This document shows, in pieces, positions 42,544 through 51,691 of a stretch of 64,000 bases of DNA. The stretch spans positions 248,001 to 312,000 of the forward strand of contig NZ_CALEJS010000011.1 of assembly GCF_937898475.1 (NCBI RefSeq), written 5' to 3'. Numbering within the stretch: position 1 is the stretch's first letter; each line of letters opens with the position of its first letter. The position numbers and the translations under genes were made by a program. The DNA comes from an uncultured Chitinophaga sp. (GTDB lineage: Bacteria > Bacteroidota > Bacteroidia > Chitinophagales > Chitinophagaceae). The notes beneath the pieces are model-generated. The model was not told the origin of the DNA. It made no database searches and saw nothing but the letters and a program-made list of their open reading frames with translations.

Positions 42544-45500
42544 TTAAAAAGACAGGTTAAGGCCCAGCGTGAACGTACGCGCAACGGGATAGTTCGTAAA
42601 GTCTTCCCCGGGTGTAAGGGCGGTGCTGGTGGCATTGCCCGACACTGTTTTGCGGCTCACTTCAGGGTTAGCGCCGCTGTATCGTGTAAAGGTGTGCAGG
42701 CTCTGCACGCCTGCATAGATCCTGGCACCGCTGATGAACTTCGTATGTTCCAGCCATTTTCTTTTGAAATTATAGCCCAGCGTAATGTTCTGGATACGCA
42801 TAAACGAAGCGCTTTCTATCCAGGTGGAGTTCACATCGCGATAGATCACCCTGGCGCCGTTGGTGGTGGGTGTGATACCATCGCCCGGCTGCTCCGGAGA
42901 GCGCCAGCGGTTCAGCACTTTACGGTCTACATTAAAGATACCGTCTATGTTCAGCAGGTACTGGTTGCCGGTTTTCATGATCTGTCCGCCCTGTGCGCCT
43001 ACCAGCACCAGGCCCAGGTCAAAATTCTTATAGCTGAAATTGTTGGTGAGGCCCCAGATAAAATCAGGGTTCGGATCACCGATAATGGCAAAGTCGTTCA
43101 CCGGTTCTATGATACCATTGCCATCAACATCCTTGTATTTGATGGAGCCTACTACAGAAGTAACATGTTTGGGAGACCTGTTCAGGTCATCCTGGTCTTT
43201 ATAAATGCCCTCTACCACGTACCCATAGAAGAGGCCTACCGGTTTGCCTACTTCCGTGATATGCTGGAATGAGCCTTCGCCACTGCGGCCGCTGTAGATG
43301 GGATCGTTCTTGGCATTCAGCGCAAGCACCTTGTTGCGGTTAAACGCAATGTTGGCGTTGGTGGTCCATTTAAAGGCGCCGTCCAGGTTATCGCTGCTGA
43401 TGCCTATTTCGAGACCCTGGTTTTTGATCTTACCGGAGTTGATGATCACGTTGGTATAACCGGAAGACAATGGTATCTCTGAATTATACAACATGCCTTT
43501 GGTAATGCGCCTGTAATAATCTACCGTCAGGTTGATGCGGTTGTTGAACAGGCCCAGATCCGCACCCAGGTCAAGCTGGGAGGATTCTTCCCAGGTGAGG
43601 TCGTAGTTGCTCAGGGAAGAAGCGCTTCTACCGTTGGCTATCTGTCCGCCGAAGGCGTAATTATACGCCGCGATGTTGGACATATAGGTGTAGTTGCCGA
43701 TGTTATAGTTACCTGATAAACCATAGCTGGCGCGCAGTTTCAGATCGCTCATCCAGGTAATGCCCTGCATGAACGGCTCTTCTGAAGCGCGCCAGGCAAC
43801 AGCGCCGGAGGGGAATGTACCGTAGCGGTTGTTATACCCGAAACGGGAAGAGCCATCTGAACGTACGGTGACTGTGAACAGGTATTTATCTTTCAGGGCG
43901 TAGTTGATCCTGCCGAGGTAAGACAGCACTGCCCATTTCTGTACGTCCTGCGAGTAGGAAGGAATGGTAGCGGCAGCGCCGATGGGTTGGATCTTATCAT
44001 CCGGGTAATTGGAGGCATCGATCTGCAGGTAATCCATTCTTTCCTTTTGCGCGGTGTAACCCAGCACCACGTTCAGCGCATGGTCTTTGCCGAATGTCTT
44101 ATCGTAAGACAGCAGTACTTCAGACAGCCAGTTCATAGCGCTGGATTTGGACTGTGATGAGCTGGGAATGCTGGGCGGCGGGTTGTTCACTCCTCCCAGG
44201 AAGGAAGGGTTGAAAACAAAAGTAGAGCCGTTACCGTAGTTCACGTTGAAGCTGGCCTTCGCCTTCAGGCCGTTAACGATCTCGTACTCTCCATAAAGGC
44301 CACCCAGGCCGCTGAAGCTCTTTACATTGGTAACGCCGAACTCCAGTGAGTTCAGCGGATTAGCGGCGCTGAACATACCGGGAGAGCTGATATAAGGTGT
44401 GCGCTGACCGTTGTTATCATGCACGGGTACCAGCGGGCTAAGCCAGAGGCTGCGCGTCAGCACGTCTGTAAAGCCGTTCTCAAAATCATTCACCTGCTGT
44501 GTGCTGTAGGTGGGCGCAACGATGAGCCCAATCTTCACTTTGCGGCCAATACGGCTTTCTACGTTGGCACGTACGCTGTAACGATCATAGCCGGTATAAC
44601 GCAATACGCCCTCCTGGGTGTAATAGCCTGCAGAGAAATTATACTTCGTATTTTCAGAACCACCGCTTACACTCAGTGTGGTATTATGCTGCAAGGCTTT
44701 TCTCAGCACGGTGTTATACCAGTTGGTGCCTTCGCCGTATTGTTCCGGGTTACGGAATTCTTCGGGTATATCTGCATCAGTAGGCGTTTGTCCGCGCGAT
44801 GCAAAATCGTCTATGATAATATCTTTCCTGAACTGAGCAAACTCGTGTGCGTTCAGCATTTGCGGACGGCCTTTCTGCGGTACTTCCTGGAAGCCGGTGT
44901 TGGTATTGAGGTTTACTTTAGGTGTACCGCTCTTACCATGTTTAGTGGTCACCACCACTACGCCGTTAGAACCGCGGGAGCCGTAGATGGCAGTAGAAGA
45001 AGCATCTTTCAGTACAGTGATGGACTCAATATCATCAGGATTGATGATGTTCAGCGGGCTGGCCTGCTGTCCAAAACCGGATGGCAAGGGGAAGCCATCC
45101 ACCACATACAAAGGATCACTACCTGCGCCGATGGAGCCGGACCCCCTGATCCTGACGGCAGCGCCGCCACCGGGTGTACCGGTTACGCTGGCTACCTGTA
45201 CGCCGGGAATCTGTCCGCTGAGTTTCTGATCCATACCTGCTACCGGCAGATCCTGCAGCTGTTTGCCGTTTACACTGGCCACAGCGCCGGTAAGATCTTT
45301 CTTCTGCTGCGTACCGTAACCGATCACCACCACTTCATTCAACCCGGCAGTAGCAGCGCTCAGCTGTACATTGATGACAGGCTGGCTACCTACTGTTACA
45401 CGCTTTTCATCAAAGCCGATAAAGTGAAAAGAAAGTACATCGCCCTGGATGGCAGCGATGCTGAATTGCCCGCCGGCATTGGTTTGTGTGCCCTGAGATT

Positions 45501-45675
45501 TACCGGCTATCTGCACGGTTACACCCGGCAGCGGGTTGCCGGAGGAATCGGTCACCTGTCCGCTCACCGTGTTCTTTTGCTGTGCTGTTGCGGAGAGGCA
45601 GCAGAACAATAGCAGCAGTTGACATAAGACGGGCGGCCAGCGCCATGATTGTTTTTTGGAAATACTGTAGTACAT
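42544..45675 (-). CDS. SusC/RagA-family TonB-linked outer-membrane protein of the rhamnoside locus
   Basis: The start at 45675 (1043 residues, MYYSISKKQ) is chosen because it leads into the signal peptide (LSATAQQ); the longer frame from 45744 is not supported. Order: signal (about 1-32), carboxypeptidase-regulatory-like domain (about 35-112), plug (EVVVIGYGTQQKKDLTGAV, VVDGFPLPSG, STAIYGSRGSNGVVVVTTK) and barrel. No STN domain and no sigma or hybrid two-component regulator is nearby, so the control of this locus is not evident. It works with the SusD encoded 16 bases downstream. Confidence 0.96.
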   Translation of the reverse strand: MYYSISKKQSWRWPPVLCQLLLLFCCLSATAQQKNTVSGQVTDSSGNPLPGVTVQIAGKSQGTQTNAGGQFSIAAIQGDVLSFHFIGFDEKRVTVGSQPVINVQLSAATAGLNEVVVIGYGTQQKKDLTGAVASVNGKQLQDLPVAGMDQKLSGQIPGVQVASVTGTPGGGAAVRIRGSGSIGAGSDPLYVVDGFPLPSGFGQQASPLNIINPDDIESITVLKDASSTAIYGSRGSNGVVVVTTKHGKSGTPKVNLNTNTGFQEVPQKGRPQMLNAHEFAQFRKDIIIDDFASRGQTPTDADIPEEFRNPEQYGEGTNWYNTVLRKALQHNTTLSVSGGSENTKYNFSAGYYTQEGVLRYTGYDRYSVRANVESRIGRKVKIGLIVAPTYSTQQVNDFENGFTDVLTRSLWLSPLVPVHDNNGQRTPYISSPGMFSAANPLNSLEFGVTNVKSFSGLGGLYGEYEIVNGLKAKASFNVNYGNGSTFVFNPSFLGGVNNPPPSIPSSSQSKSSAMNWLSEVLLSYDKTFGKDHALNVVLGYTAQKERMDYLQIDASNYPDDKIQPIGAAATIPSYSQDVQKWAVLSYLGRINYALKDKYLFTVTVRSDGSSRFGYNNRYGTFPSGAVAWRASEEPFMQGITWMSDLKLRASYGLSGNYNIGNYTYMSNIAAYNYAFGGQIANGRSASSLSNYDLTWEESSQLDLGADLGLFNNRINLTVDYYRRITKGMLYNSEIPLSSGYTNVIINSGKIKNQGLEIGISSDNLDGAFKWTTNANIAFNRNKVLALNAKNDPIYSGRSGEGSFQHITEVGKPVGLFYGYVVEGIYKDQDDLNRSPKHVTSVVGSIKYKDVDGNGIIEPVNDFAIIGDPNPDFIWGLTNNFSYKNFDLGLVLVGAQGGQIMKTGNQYLLNIDGIFNVDRKVLNRWRSPEQPGDGITPTTNGARVIYRDVNSTWIESASFMRIQNITLGYNFKRKWLEHTKFISGARIYAGVQSLHTFTRYSGANPEVSRKTVSGNATSTALTPGEDFTNYPVARTFTLGLNLSF

Positions 45676-45980
45676 AACGGGAGTGGATTTAGCTATGAGG
45701 AATGGATAAATGCAAAGCAGTATCCGTGCCTTCCGTATAAGCACGGAGGCAAAACGCAGACAATACGATCAGTTGATATCAGCTATGCTTAGAAGCTAGC
45801 TGTATGCATCGTGATAATGATAGTGGTGATACCTTTTCTGCATAACGAGGAATAAGTTTTAGTTTAAGATAATACAGGAGATGGCGCTCCTTCTGAGTAC
45901 GTCCAGTTAATGGAAGATGAGGTTAAATTAGAATAAAATTCCAGGGCAACTGTCCTATACTATCTTAATCTGTTTATGGG
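45676..45980. other. Upstream region of the rhamnoside SusC gene
   Basis: The 305 bases hold no plausible gene. On the minus strand a short hairpin is visible (CCGTGC at 45742-45737 with GCACGG) about 60 bases before the SusC start. No exact TAnnTTTG box is seen, so the promoter remains undefined. Confidence 0.3.
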
Positions 45981-46022
45981 TTATAAAAAGAAAGCCGCCG
46001 CGGGAATACCCTGGCGGCGGCC
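45981..46022 (-). terminator. Rho-independent terminator of the ribD/YigZ unit
   Basis: On the minus strand a GC-rich stem (GCCGCCGCCAGGG with CCCGCGGCGGC, one bulge, 45994-46022) is followed by TTTCTTTTTAT. It lies 36 bases past the YigZ stop codon. Confidence 0.88.
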
Positions 46023-46058
46023 AATACGGAGTGGAATGATCATCTTGTGTATGAATAT

Positions 46059-46667
46059 TTATTTAGCCGGTTTCAGATCCCTGATCTCCAGGCCATAGAT
46101 ATCTTTCAGGCGCAGCAGGCAAAGTTCACTGCCTGCTTTAGGGATACCGATCTGCATGTTGCAGAACAGCTGAAGTTCCTGTGAGAGTACAGTACAGTTG
46201 TGTTGTTTCACTACTGTCATCACTTCGTTCAGGATGGTATAGTCGAAGGAGAGGGAATATTTTATTTCCACGTTCTTTTGTACGGCCGGTATCAGCTGCA
46301 GTACCAGGGCCGTAGCGGTTTTATAAGCGTTGATAAGGCCCGGCGCTCCGAGGAGGGTGCCGCCAAAATAGCGAACCACTATCACCAGCACATCGGTCAG
46401 CTGTTTGCTGTCTATTTGTCCCAGTATAGGTTTGCCAGCCGTGCCTGAGGGCTCTCCATCGTCACTGGCGCGGAATTGCAGGCCGTCTGTGCCCAGGCGG
46501 TATGCCAGGCAGTGGTGAGTGGCTTTGGGGTGTTCTTTCTTCACCTCCTGCAGGCGTTCTTTTACTTCATCTGTAGTTTTAACAGGAAAGGCATACGCCA
46601 GGAATTTACTTCCTCTGTCCTTGTATTCTGCTGTAGCTGTTTTTTCAATAGTAAAGTAGACTTCCAT
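46059..46667 (-). CDS. IMPACT/YigZ-family protein
   Basis: The start at 46667 (202 residues, MEVYFTIEKTATAEYKDRGSK) is clear: its A is the last base of the ribD stop codon (TAATG), a form of translational coupling. The long frame from 46808 overlaps ribD and is excluded. The YigZ/UPF0029 N-terminal domain includes GSKFLAYAFPV, KATHHCLAYRLG, DDGEPSGTAGKPILGQI and VVRYFGGTLLGAPGL. The C-terminal DUF1949-like domain ends the protein. The family is linked to ribosome- or Gcn-like stress proteins in eukaryotes; bacterial function is unclear. Confidence 0.92.
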   Translation of the reverse strand: MEVYFTIEKTATAEYKDRGSKFLAYAFPVKTTDEVKERLQEVKKEHPKATHHCLAYRLGTDGLQFRASDDGEPSGTAGKPILGQIDSKQLTDVLVIVVRYFGGTLLGAPGLINAYKTATALVLQLIPAVQKNVEIKYSLSFDYTILNEVMTVVKQHNCTVLSQELQLFCNMQIGIPKAGSELCLLRLKDIYGLEIRDLKPAK

Positions 46668-47716
46668 TATGTTATGTTCCTGTAATATGATATTCTGTCC
46701 CCTTCCAGGGTTGTTTCGTCTATTAATAATGCGCGTGGCAGCACCGGTGCTTTCTGTCCTTCCGGCAGGATGGCGCTGGTGCCGCTGATCACCCGGGCCT
46801 CGTCCCACAGGCCGGCTTCTATAAAACGTTGCAGTACATATGCGCCGCCTTCTACCATTACGCTGGTAATGTTCTTTTCGTATAAGCGTTCCATTAGCTG
46901 AGGCAGCAGGGGCGCCCTGAAATCAAGCTGCAGGGTGGCTGTCTGCCCGTCAAAGGTTTCCTCTTTTTCCGTAAAGAACCAGGTGGGTACGCTGTTGTCC
47001 CAGAGGCGATAATGCCGGGGCGTTTTCAGCTCGCGGTCTATTACCAGCCGCAGTGGACTTTTACCGGGCCAGTGGCGGGTGGTCAGCTGCGGATCATCTG
47101 TAAGAGCGGTATTGGTACCTACCAGGATGGCCATCTCTTCGCTGCGCCAGCGGTGTACCAGGCGGTCGCTGTACTGGTTTGACAGGCGTACGGGCTCACC
47201 GCTCAGCGTAGCCATAAAACCGGCGGGGCACTGTGCCCATTTGAGCACAATATAAGGCCGTTTCTTTTCATGGAAGGTGAAGAAACGCCGGTTCAGCTCA
47301 CGGGAGGCTCTTTCCAGCATGCCTACGCTCACCTCCACACCGGCTTGCTGCAGCTTTTCAATGCCTTTACCGCTTACTTCAGAGAAGCTGTCGGTACAGC
47401 CGATCACCACCCGGGGGATCTGCTGCTGCACGATCATATCTGCACAGGGAGGCGTTTTCCCGTAATGCGCACAGGGTTCGAGGCTCACATACATGGTAGC
47501 CCGGGGTATCAGCGAACGATCTGCTGCCGCCACGCGCTGCACACAATCCACTTCTGCATGCGCCTGTCCGTAGCGGCGGTGATACCCCTCTCCGATGATG
47601 CGGCCCTGGTGCACCAGCACGGCGCCTACCATGGGGTTGGGCGCCACCTGCCCTGCACCCAGCTGCGCCAGCTGCAGGCAGCGTTGCATAAAAAGTTCAT
47701 CCTGGATACTGTTCAT
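46667..47716 (-). CDS. ribD: Riboflavin biosynthesis protein RibD (deaminase/reductase)
   Basis: A 349-residue bifunctional enzyme of riboflavin synthesis. The N-terminal deaminase has HAEVDCVQ (53-60) and the zinc pair in EPCAHYGKTPPCADM (80-94). The C-terminal reductase domain (about 150-345) carries VLKWAQCPAGFMA and MVEGGAYVLQRFIEAGLWDE. It deaminates and reduces the pyrimidine intermediate with NADPH. The YigZ gene overlaps its stop codon. It is divergent from prmC with only 49 bases between, and the two -7 boxes overlap. No other riboflavin gene is nearby. Confidence 0.96.
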   Translation of the reverse strand: MNSIQDELFMQRCLQLAQLGAGQVAPNPMVGAVLVHQGRIIGEGYHRRYGQAHAEVDCVQRVAAADRSLIPRATMYVSLEPCAHYGKTPPCADMIVQQQIPRVVIGCTDSFSEVSGKGIEKLQQAGVEVSVGMLERASRELNRRFFTFHEKKRPYIVLKWAQCPAGFMATLSGEPVRLSNQYSDRLVHRWRSEEMAILVGTNTALTDDPQLTTRHWPGKSPLRLVIDRELKTPRHYRLWDNSVPTWFFTEKEETFDGQTATLQLDFRAPLLPQLMERLYEKNITSVMVEGGAYVLQRFIEAGLWDEARVISGTSAILPEGQKAPVLPRALLIDETTLEGDRISYYRNIT

Positions 47717-47731
47717 GCGAAGAACGTTATA

Positions 47732-47747
47732 TAGTTTTGCAAAAATA
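47732..47747. promoter_or_regulatory. Back-to-back -7 boxes of the divergent prmC and ribD genes
   Basis: TAGTTTTG on the plus strand (47732-47739) and TATTTTTG on the minus strand (47747-47740) both match TAnnTTTG and abut exactly. The 16 bases are nearly palindromic (TAGTTTTGCAAAAATA). Start codons lie 26 and 23 bases away. This could be a bidirectional promoter. Confidence 0.6.
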
Positions 47748-47765
47748 TCATTTTCAGATCATTGC

Positions 47766-48626
47766 ATGAACATACAATCCGCATTTACCCATATTACCCG
47801 TGCCATTGCTTCTTTGTACGACACCCGGGAAGCCGCCAACATCGCTCACCTGGTGATGGAACATATTACCGGGCTCAGTAAGCTGGACCGTATTGTTTAT
47901 AAAGACCGCGCGCTGGAAGCCCCGCAACAGGCACAGCTGGAAAAGGCTGTGAAAGCCCTGCTGGAACAGCAGCCGGTACAATATGTAACAGGTACCGCCT
48001 GGTTCTATGGTATGGAACTGATGGTGAACCCGCAGGTGCTGATACCCCGCCCGGAAACGGAGGAGCTGGTGGAATGGATCGTACAGGATGTACGTGCAGG
48101 TGGTGGAGCTGCAGCGATACAGCTGCTGGATATTGGTACAGGCAGCGGTTGTATTCCGCTGGCGCTGAAGAAGGAATTGCCGGCAGCCGATGTATGGGGC
48201 ATTGATGTAAGTACGGGCGCTTTAGCAACTGCCAGGGCCAATGCCACGCAGCAGCAGCTGGAGGTACGTTTCGAGGAGGTAAATGTGCTGGATGAGAAGG
48301 CGACAGGGGCTTTACCTGTTTTTGATATTATCGTCAGCAATCCCCCTTATATCAAACACAGCGAGCATACGGTGATGCAGCAGCAGGTGTTGGCTTATGA
48401 ACCGTCTCTGGCGTTGTTTGTTCCGGATGATGATGCCTTGTTGTTTTACCGGGTAATAGCGGAACTGGCTACACGTAAATTAAGTGCTGCAGGGAGATTA
48501 TACTTTGAGATCAATGAGGCGCTGGGTAAAGAAGTGGTGGCACTGCTGGAGACAGCAGGGTTTAAAAATGTGATACTGAAGCAGGATATATTCGGGAAAG
48601 ACAGGATGGTGAGGGCGGAGTCATAG
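47766..48626 (+). CDS. prmC: Peptide chain release factor glutamine methyltransferase
   Basis: The start at 47766 (286 residues, MNIQSAFTHITRAI) is used because the ORF extension to 47595 overlaps ribD and has no family match. The N-terminal helical domain (about 1-85) binds the release factor, and the SAM-dependent methyltransferase domain shows LLDIGTGSGCIPLAL (120-134) and the NPPY motif (192-195, VSNPPYIKHSE). It methylates the GGQ glutamine of RF1/RF2. Divergent from ribD; convergent with the ExbD-like gene, with only 20 bases between the stop codons. Confidence 0.96.
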   Translation: MNIQSAFTHITRAIASLYDTREAANIAHLVMEHITGLSKLDRIVYKDRALEAPQQAQLEKAVKALLEQQPVQYVTGTAWFYGMELMVNPQVLIPRPETEELVEWIVQDVRAGGGAAAIQLLDIGTGSGCIPLALKKELPAADVWGIDVSTGALATARANATQQQLEVRFEEVNVLDEKATGALPVFDIIVSNPPYIKHSEHTVMQQQVLAYEPSLALFVPDDDALLFYRVIAELATRKLSAAGRLYFEINEALGKEVVALLETAGFKNVILKQDIFGKDRMVRAES

Positions 48627-48646
48627 TGGAAAAAATTCCACTCTTA

Positions 48647-49054
48647 CTATTTCCGCTGCGGATTAGCTGTAGCCAATACCACTTTTGCCCCTATCTCGCG
48701 CGCCACTTCCATCACCCGCACTATATCTTCTACAGGTACTGATTTTTCGGCGTTGATCACAATGGTAGGATCTACATTTTCGCTTTTTATAGAAGGCACC
48801 AGTTTCTCTTTCAGATTTTCAAAGGGCACTTTATTGGTGCCGACAAAGAATTCCCGTTTATCATTGATGCTTACCACCACGGTTTGTTTAGCCTTGGTAT
48901 TGCTCTTTGCTTTGGGCAGGGCCAGCTTTATTACATTCGGATTGGCCAGGGTGGACACGATAAGGAAGAACAGCAGCAGAATGAACAAAATGTCATTCAA
49001 TGCTGAGTTATGCAGCTCTACCTGGCGTTTGCCTCTTCTGTTGCGCAAATTCAT
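48647..49054 (-). CDS. ExbD/TolR-family biopolymer transport protein
   Basis: A 135-residue protein with a cytoplasmic N-terminus, one membrane segment (about 20-40, LNDILFILLLFFLIVST, with the conserved Asp) and a periplasmic domain ending in EIGAKVVLATANP. The Asp in the membrane segment is the proton-path residue of ExbD. It lies 8 bases after the ExbB-like gene. With ExbB it would energise TonB for the SusC-type channels, although no TonB gene is in the window. TolR function is the alternative. Confidence 0.92.
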   Translation of the reverse strand: MNLRNRRGKRQVELHNSALNDILFILLLFFLIVSTLANPNVIKLALPKAKSNTKAKQTVVVSINDKREFFVGTNKVPFENLKEKLVPSIKSENVDPTIVINAEKSVPVEDIVRVMEVAREIGAKVVLATANPQRK

Positions 49055-49062
49055 GAGATGCT

Positions 49063-49782
49063 CTATTTAGTAGGCTCCTGTAAAATATCGATAAACTCTG
49101 CGGAAGATCCTTCCATTCTATTGATCACCTTATCTATCTGCGCATTCAGGAAGCTGTAGCCGATATAGGCCACGATGCCGATAATAAGACCACTGGCGGA
49201 GGTGATCATTTTTACATAGATACCGCCGGCAATGGTGCCGAGGGTGATATCGGAAGTAATGGAGATGTTGAAGAAGGTCTGGATCATACCTGCGATGGTG
49301 CCGAGGAACCCGAACATGGGCGCTATACCTGCGATGATGGAAAGAATAGTGAGATTCTTTTCCATCTTGTATATTTCCAGCTTGCCTACGTTTTCCATAG
49401 ACTTTTCTATATTCTCGATCGGCTTGCCTATACGTTGAATGCCCTTATCGATCATGCGGGCGGCGGGATTGTCGGTATTCTTGGCGATGGAGCGGGCAGC
49501 GGCGATGTTACCGATGGTAATATAGTCGCGTATCATCGGCATGAAATTATCCGGCAGCTTAGCTGCTTTTGCTATGGTAAGATAGCGCTCTACAAACACG
49601 AACACGGCGATCACGGAAAGAATGCCGAGGGGAATCATTAACACACCGCCTTTCATCAACAGGTCCAGCAGGTTGATGTGCTGATCAGCCGCAGCGCCAG
49701 CAGCATTTATACCGGCAGTCACTGTATCCGCCTTTGGTAATAACAAGGAATCCTGCAGTAATGTAACAAGTCCGATTAGCAT
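49063..49782 (-). CDS. MotA/TolQ/ExbB-family proton channel protein
   Basis: A 239-residue membrane protein with three predicted membrane segments: about residues 40-66 (LLMKGGVLMIPLGILSVIAVFVFVERY), 150-175 (IAGIAPMFGFLGTIAGMIQTF) and 190-215. The second and third carry the TolQ/ExbB conserved small and polar residues, including LGTIAGM. It leads the exbB-exbD pair with its own promoter (49803-49810). With ExbD it converts proton-motive force into energy for TonB or Tol-Pal. Confidence 0.93.
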   Translation of the reverse strand: MLIGLVTLLQDSLLLPKADTVTAGINAAGAAADQHINLLDLLMKGGVLMIPLGILSVIAVFVFVERYLTIAKAAKLPDNFMPMIRDYITIGNIAAARSIAKNTDNPAARMIDKGIQRIGKPIENIEKSMENVGKLEIYKMEKNLTILSIIAGIAPMFGFLGTIAGMIQTFFNISITSDITLGTIAGGIYVKMITSASGLIIGIVAYIGYSFLNAQIDKVINRMEGSSAEFIDILQEPTK

Positions 49783-49802
49783 GTCTGAATTTTTAAACCT
49801 TG

Positions 49803-49810
49803 CAAAAGTA
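49803..49810 (-). promoter_or_regulatory. -7 box of the ExbB/ExbD operon
   Basis: TACTTTTG on the minus strand matches TAnnTTTG exactly and lies 21 bases before the ExbB start codon, predicting a short leader. Confidence 0.6.
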
Positions 49811-49906
49811 TTAAATTAAGGTACAATAAGTTACTGTAAAAACGGAAACGAACTAATATTTATTATAGTGACAACCACTCCTCGTTTGTGATTAGTTATT
49901 TTATCG

Positions 49907-49934
49907 CCCGCTAAAAGCTAACAGCCAGCGGCTA
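49907..49934 (-). repeat. TTAGCTG-type heptads starting with the pepT stop codon
   Basis: On the minus strand TAGCCGC, TGGCTGT, TAGCTTT and TAGCGGG follow in exact 7-base steps. The first three bases are the TAG stop of pepT. No inverted partner is present on the other side. Confidence 0.7.
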
Positions 49935-51182
49935 GCGGCTTTTCTCCTCCCATACCTGTACCAGGTGCACAATTGTCTGCACTGCCTTCTGCATGTCCTG
50001 TATGCTCACATATTCATGTTTGCTGTGCAGGGCCATTTCGCCGGTAAAAATATTGGGGCAGGGAAGGCCCATAAAAGACAGGCGGGAGCCGTCTGTACCG
50101 CCCCGGATGATCATTTTCAGCGGTTCCACGCCGGCGCGGCGGATGGCTTCCGCTGCATAGGCGCATACCTGTGGGTGCTGATCCAGGATCTCTTTCATGT
50201 TGCGGTACTGCGGTGTTACCTCCATGGTGGCGCTGGCCTGCGGGTGGCGTTGCAGCACTGTTTCCATGATATTGCGCAGCAGCTGCTCATGCGCTTCCAG
50301 TTGCGCGGTAACAAAATCACGGATAATAAAATCGATCTCCGCGCTTTCCACGGTTCCCTGTATACGTACCGGGTGAACGAAACCTTCGCGTCCTTCGGTG
50401 GTTTCGGGCGAGAGGTGGTCTGCAGGCAGGGCGGCCACTATCTCCGCAGCTATCTTGATGGCGCTCACCAGCTTGCCTTTGGCGGTACCCGGGTGGATGC
50501 CTACACCCTGGATAGTGATCCTGGCTGCATCTGCAGAGAAGGTCTCATCTTCCAGCGAGCCCAGTTCTCCCCCATCCAGCGTATAGCCGTATTGTGCACC
50601 CAGTTTCTGCATATCCAGCTTTTCCACACCGCGGCCTACTTCCTCATCGGGTGTGAACAGGATGCGGATGGCGCCATGCCTGATACCGGGATGCCTGATC
50701 AGGAAATGGGCAGCGTCCATAATGGCTGCTACTCCTGCTTTATTATCAGCGCCCAGGAGGGTGGTACCGCTGGCGGTGATGATATCGTCCCCGATCTTTC
50801 CCTGCAGGTAGGGATGATCTGCCGCACGTATCACCTGCGAAGGATCATCCGGCAGTACGATATCACTACCATCATATTTAGTGTGAATGATGGGCTTCAC
50901 GTTGGCGCCACTGCAATCACTCGAAGTATCCATGTGTGCGCAGAGACAGATCACCGGTACCGGCTTATCTGTATTGGCCGGGATGGTGGCATATACATAT
51001 CCATGTTCATCCAGCTCCGCATCTGTGACGCCTATGGCCTGCAATTCCTGTACCAGGAGGCGGCCCAGGTTTTTCTGCCTGGCGGTGGATGGAAAGGTAT
51101 CACTCAGCGGATCAGATTGTGTATCGATCTGAGCGTAACGCAGAAAGCGTTCAGTGACAGTATATTGATAATTTGAAAACAT
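49932..51182 (-). CDS. pepT: Peptidase T (tripeptide aminopeptidase)
   Basis: The start at 51182 (MFSNYQYTVTERFLRYAQIDTQSD, 416 residues) is preferred over 51188. It is an M20B zinc peptidase: CLCAHMDTSSDCSG (zinc His and the following Asp), LLGADNKAGVAAIMDA (bridging Asp), FTPDEEVGRGVEKLD (catalytic Glu and zinc Glu) and HSKHEYVSIQDMQ near the C-terminus (last zinc His). A lid domain lies in the middle. It removes the N-terminal residue from tripeptides in the cytosol. Single gene, with a heptad repeat beginning at its stop codon. Confidence 0.96.
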   Translation of the reverse strand: MFSNYQYTVTERFLRYAQIDTQSDPLSDTFPSTARQKNLGRLLVQELQAIGVTDAELDEHGYVYATIPANTDKPVPVICLCAHMDTSSDCSGANVKPIIHTKYDGSDIVLPDDPSQVIRAADHPYLQGKIGDDIITASGTTLLGADNKAGVAAIMDAAHFLIRHPGIRHGAIRILFTPDEEVGRGVEKLDMQKLGAQYGYTLDGGELGSLEDETFSADAARITIQGVGIHPGTAKGKLVSAIKIAAEIVAALPADHLSPETTEGREGFVHPVRIQGTVESAEIDFIIRDFVTAQLEAHEQLLRNIMETVLQRHPQASATMEVTPQYRNMKEILDQHPQVCAYAAEAIRRAGVEPLKMIIRGGTDGSRLSFMGLPCPNIFTGEMALHSKHEYVSIQDMQKAVQTIVHLVQVWEEKSR

Positions 51183-51368
51183 CTGCAAACGTAAGATTTT
51201 CTTTTTTGCCGTACCTGTGGATATAAAAATAGAATATGATTCCTATTTATGAAAGATTTATGATATAAAATTCCAAATAATTTCAGTCTGGCTATTTATT
51301 CCTTCTATCATTTTAGGTTTGCATAGAAAAAATACGTCAATCAAAGCGTGCAGACATTGAAACTTGCT

Positions 51369-51376
51369 TATCTTTG
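51369..51376 (+). promoter_or_regulatory. -7 box of the riboswitch-metE transcript
   Basis: TATCTTTG matches TAnnTTTG exactly and stands just before the cobalamin riboswitch, which is where the transcript should start. The start codon of metE is about 315 bases downstream. Confidence 0.7.
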
Positions 51377-51384
51377 TTACGGTT

Positions 51385-51597
51385 CTTAAACCAATCAAGA
51401 CTGTTTGCGGTTTCCTTGCCGCTGCCGCCCGGCAGCCACAAGGGATTAAAAAGGAACCGTGTGCAAATCACGGGCTGACGCGCAACTGTAAGTAACCTTT
51501 GCAAAGGTTAAGGCCCATCGGATGTCCATTGTCCCGGTAATACCGGGGTGAGAAGGACGGCCTTAACTGTTACAAGCCAGGAGACTTGCCGTGAACA
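51385..51597 (+). promoter_or_regulatory. Cobalamin (adenosylcobalamin-class) riboswitch upstream of metE
   Basis: The conserved core is visible in order: AAAAGGAACCGTGTGCAAAT (51449-51468), a block reading CGGGCTGACGCGCAACTGTA (51471-51490) and the B12 box AGCCAGGAGACTTGCC (51575-51590). Between them are paired arms such as CCTTTGCAAAGG and CCCGGTAATACCGGGG. Cobalamin riboswitches before metE switch off the B12-independent enzyme when cobalamin is plentiful. The expression platform lies between 51590 and the metE ATG (51692); whether it acts on translation or termination is not clear by eye. Confidence 0.93.
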
Positions 51598-51691
51598 AAT
51601 TGATGTATGCCTTCGCGGAAAAGGAACATTAAACGTTTGAAAGTTTTCCCCTTTCCCGCGCTACATTTTTCACTTTTAAAACATTGCAAGT

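Noticed and set aside
44419..45612. A 397-codon plus-strand ORF opposite the rhamnoside SusC gene
   Set aside because: It is antisense to a SusC plug and barrel that match the family throughout; no signal peptide or motif supports it.
49965..51176. A 403-codon plus-strand ORF opposite pepT
   Set aside because: It lies wholly antisense to a fully recognisable peptidase T and its translation is rich in His, Cys and Arg without any motif; it arises from codon bias on the real strand.
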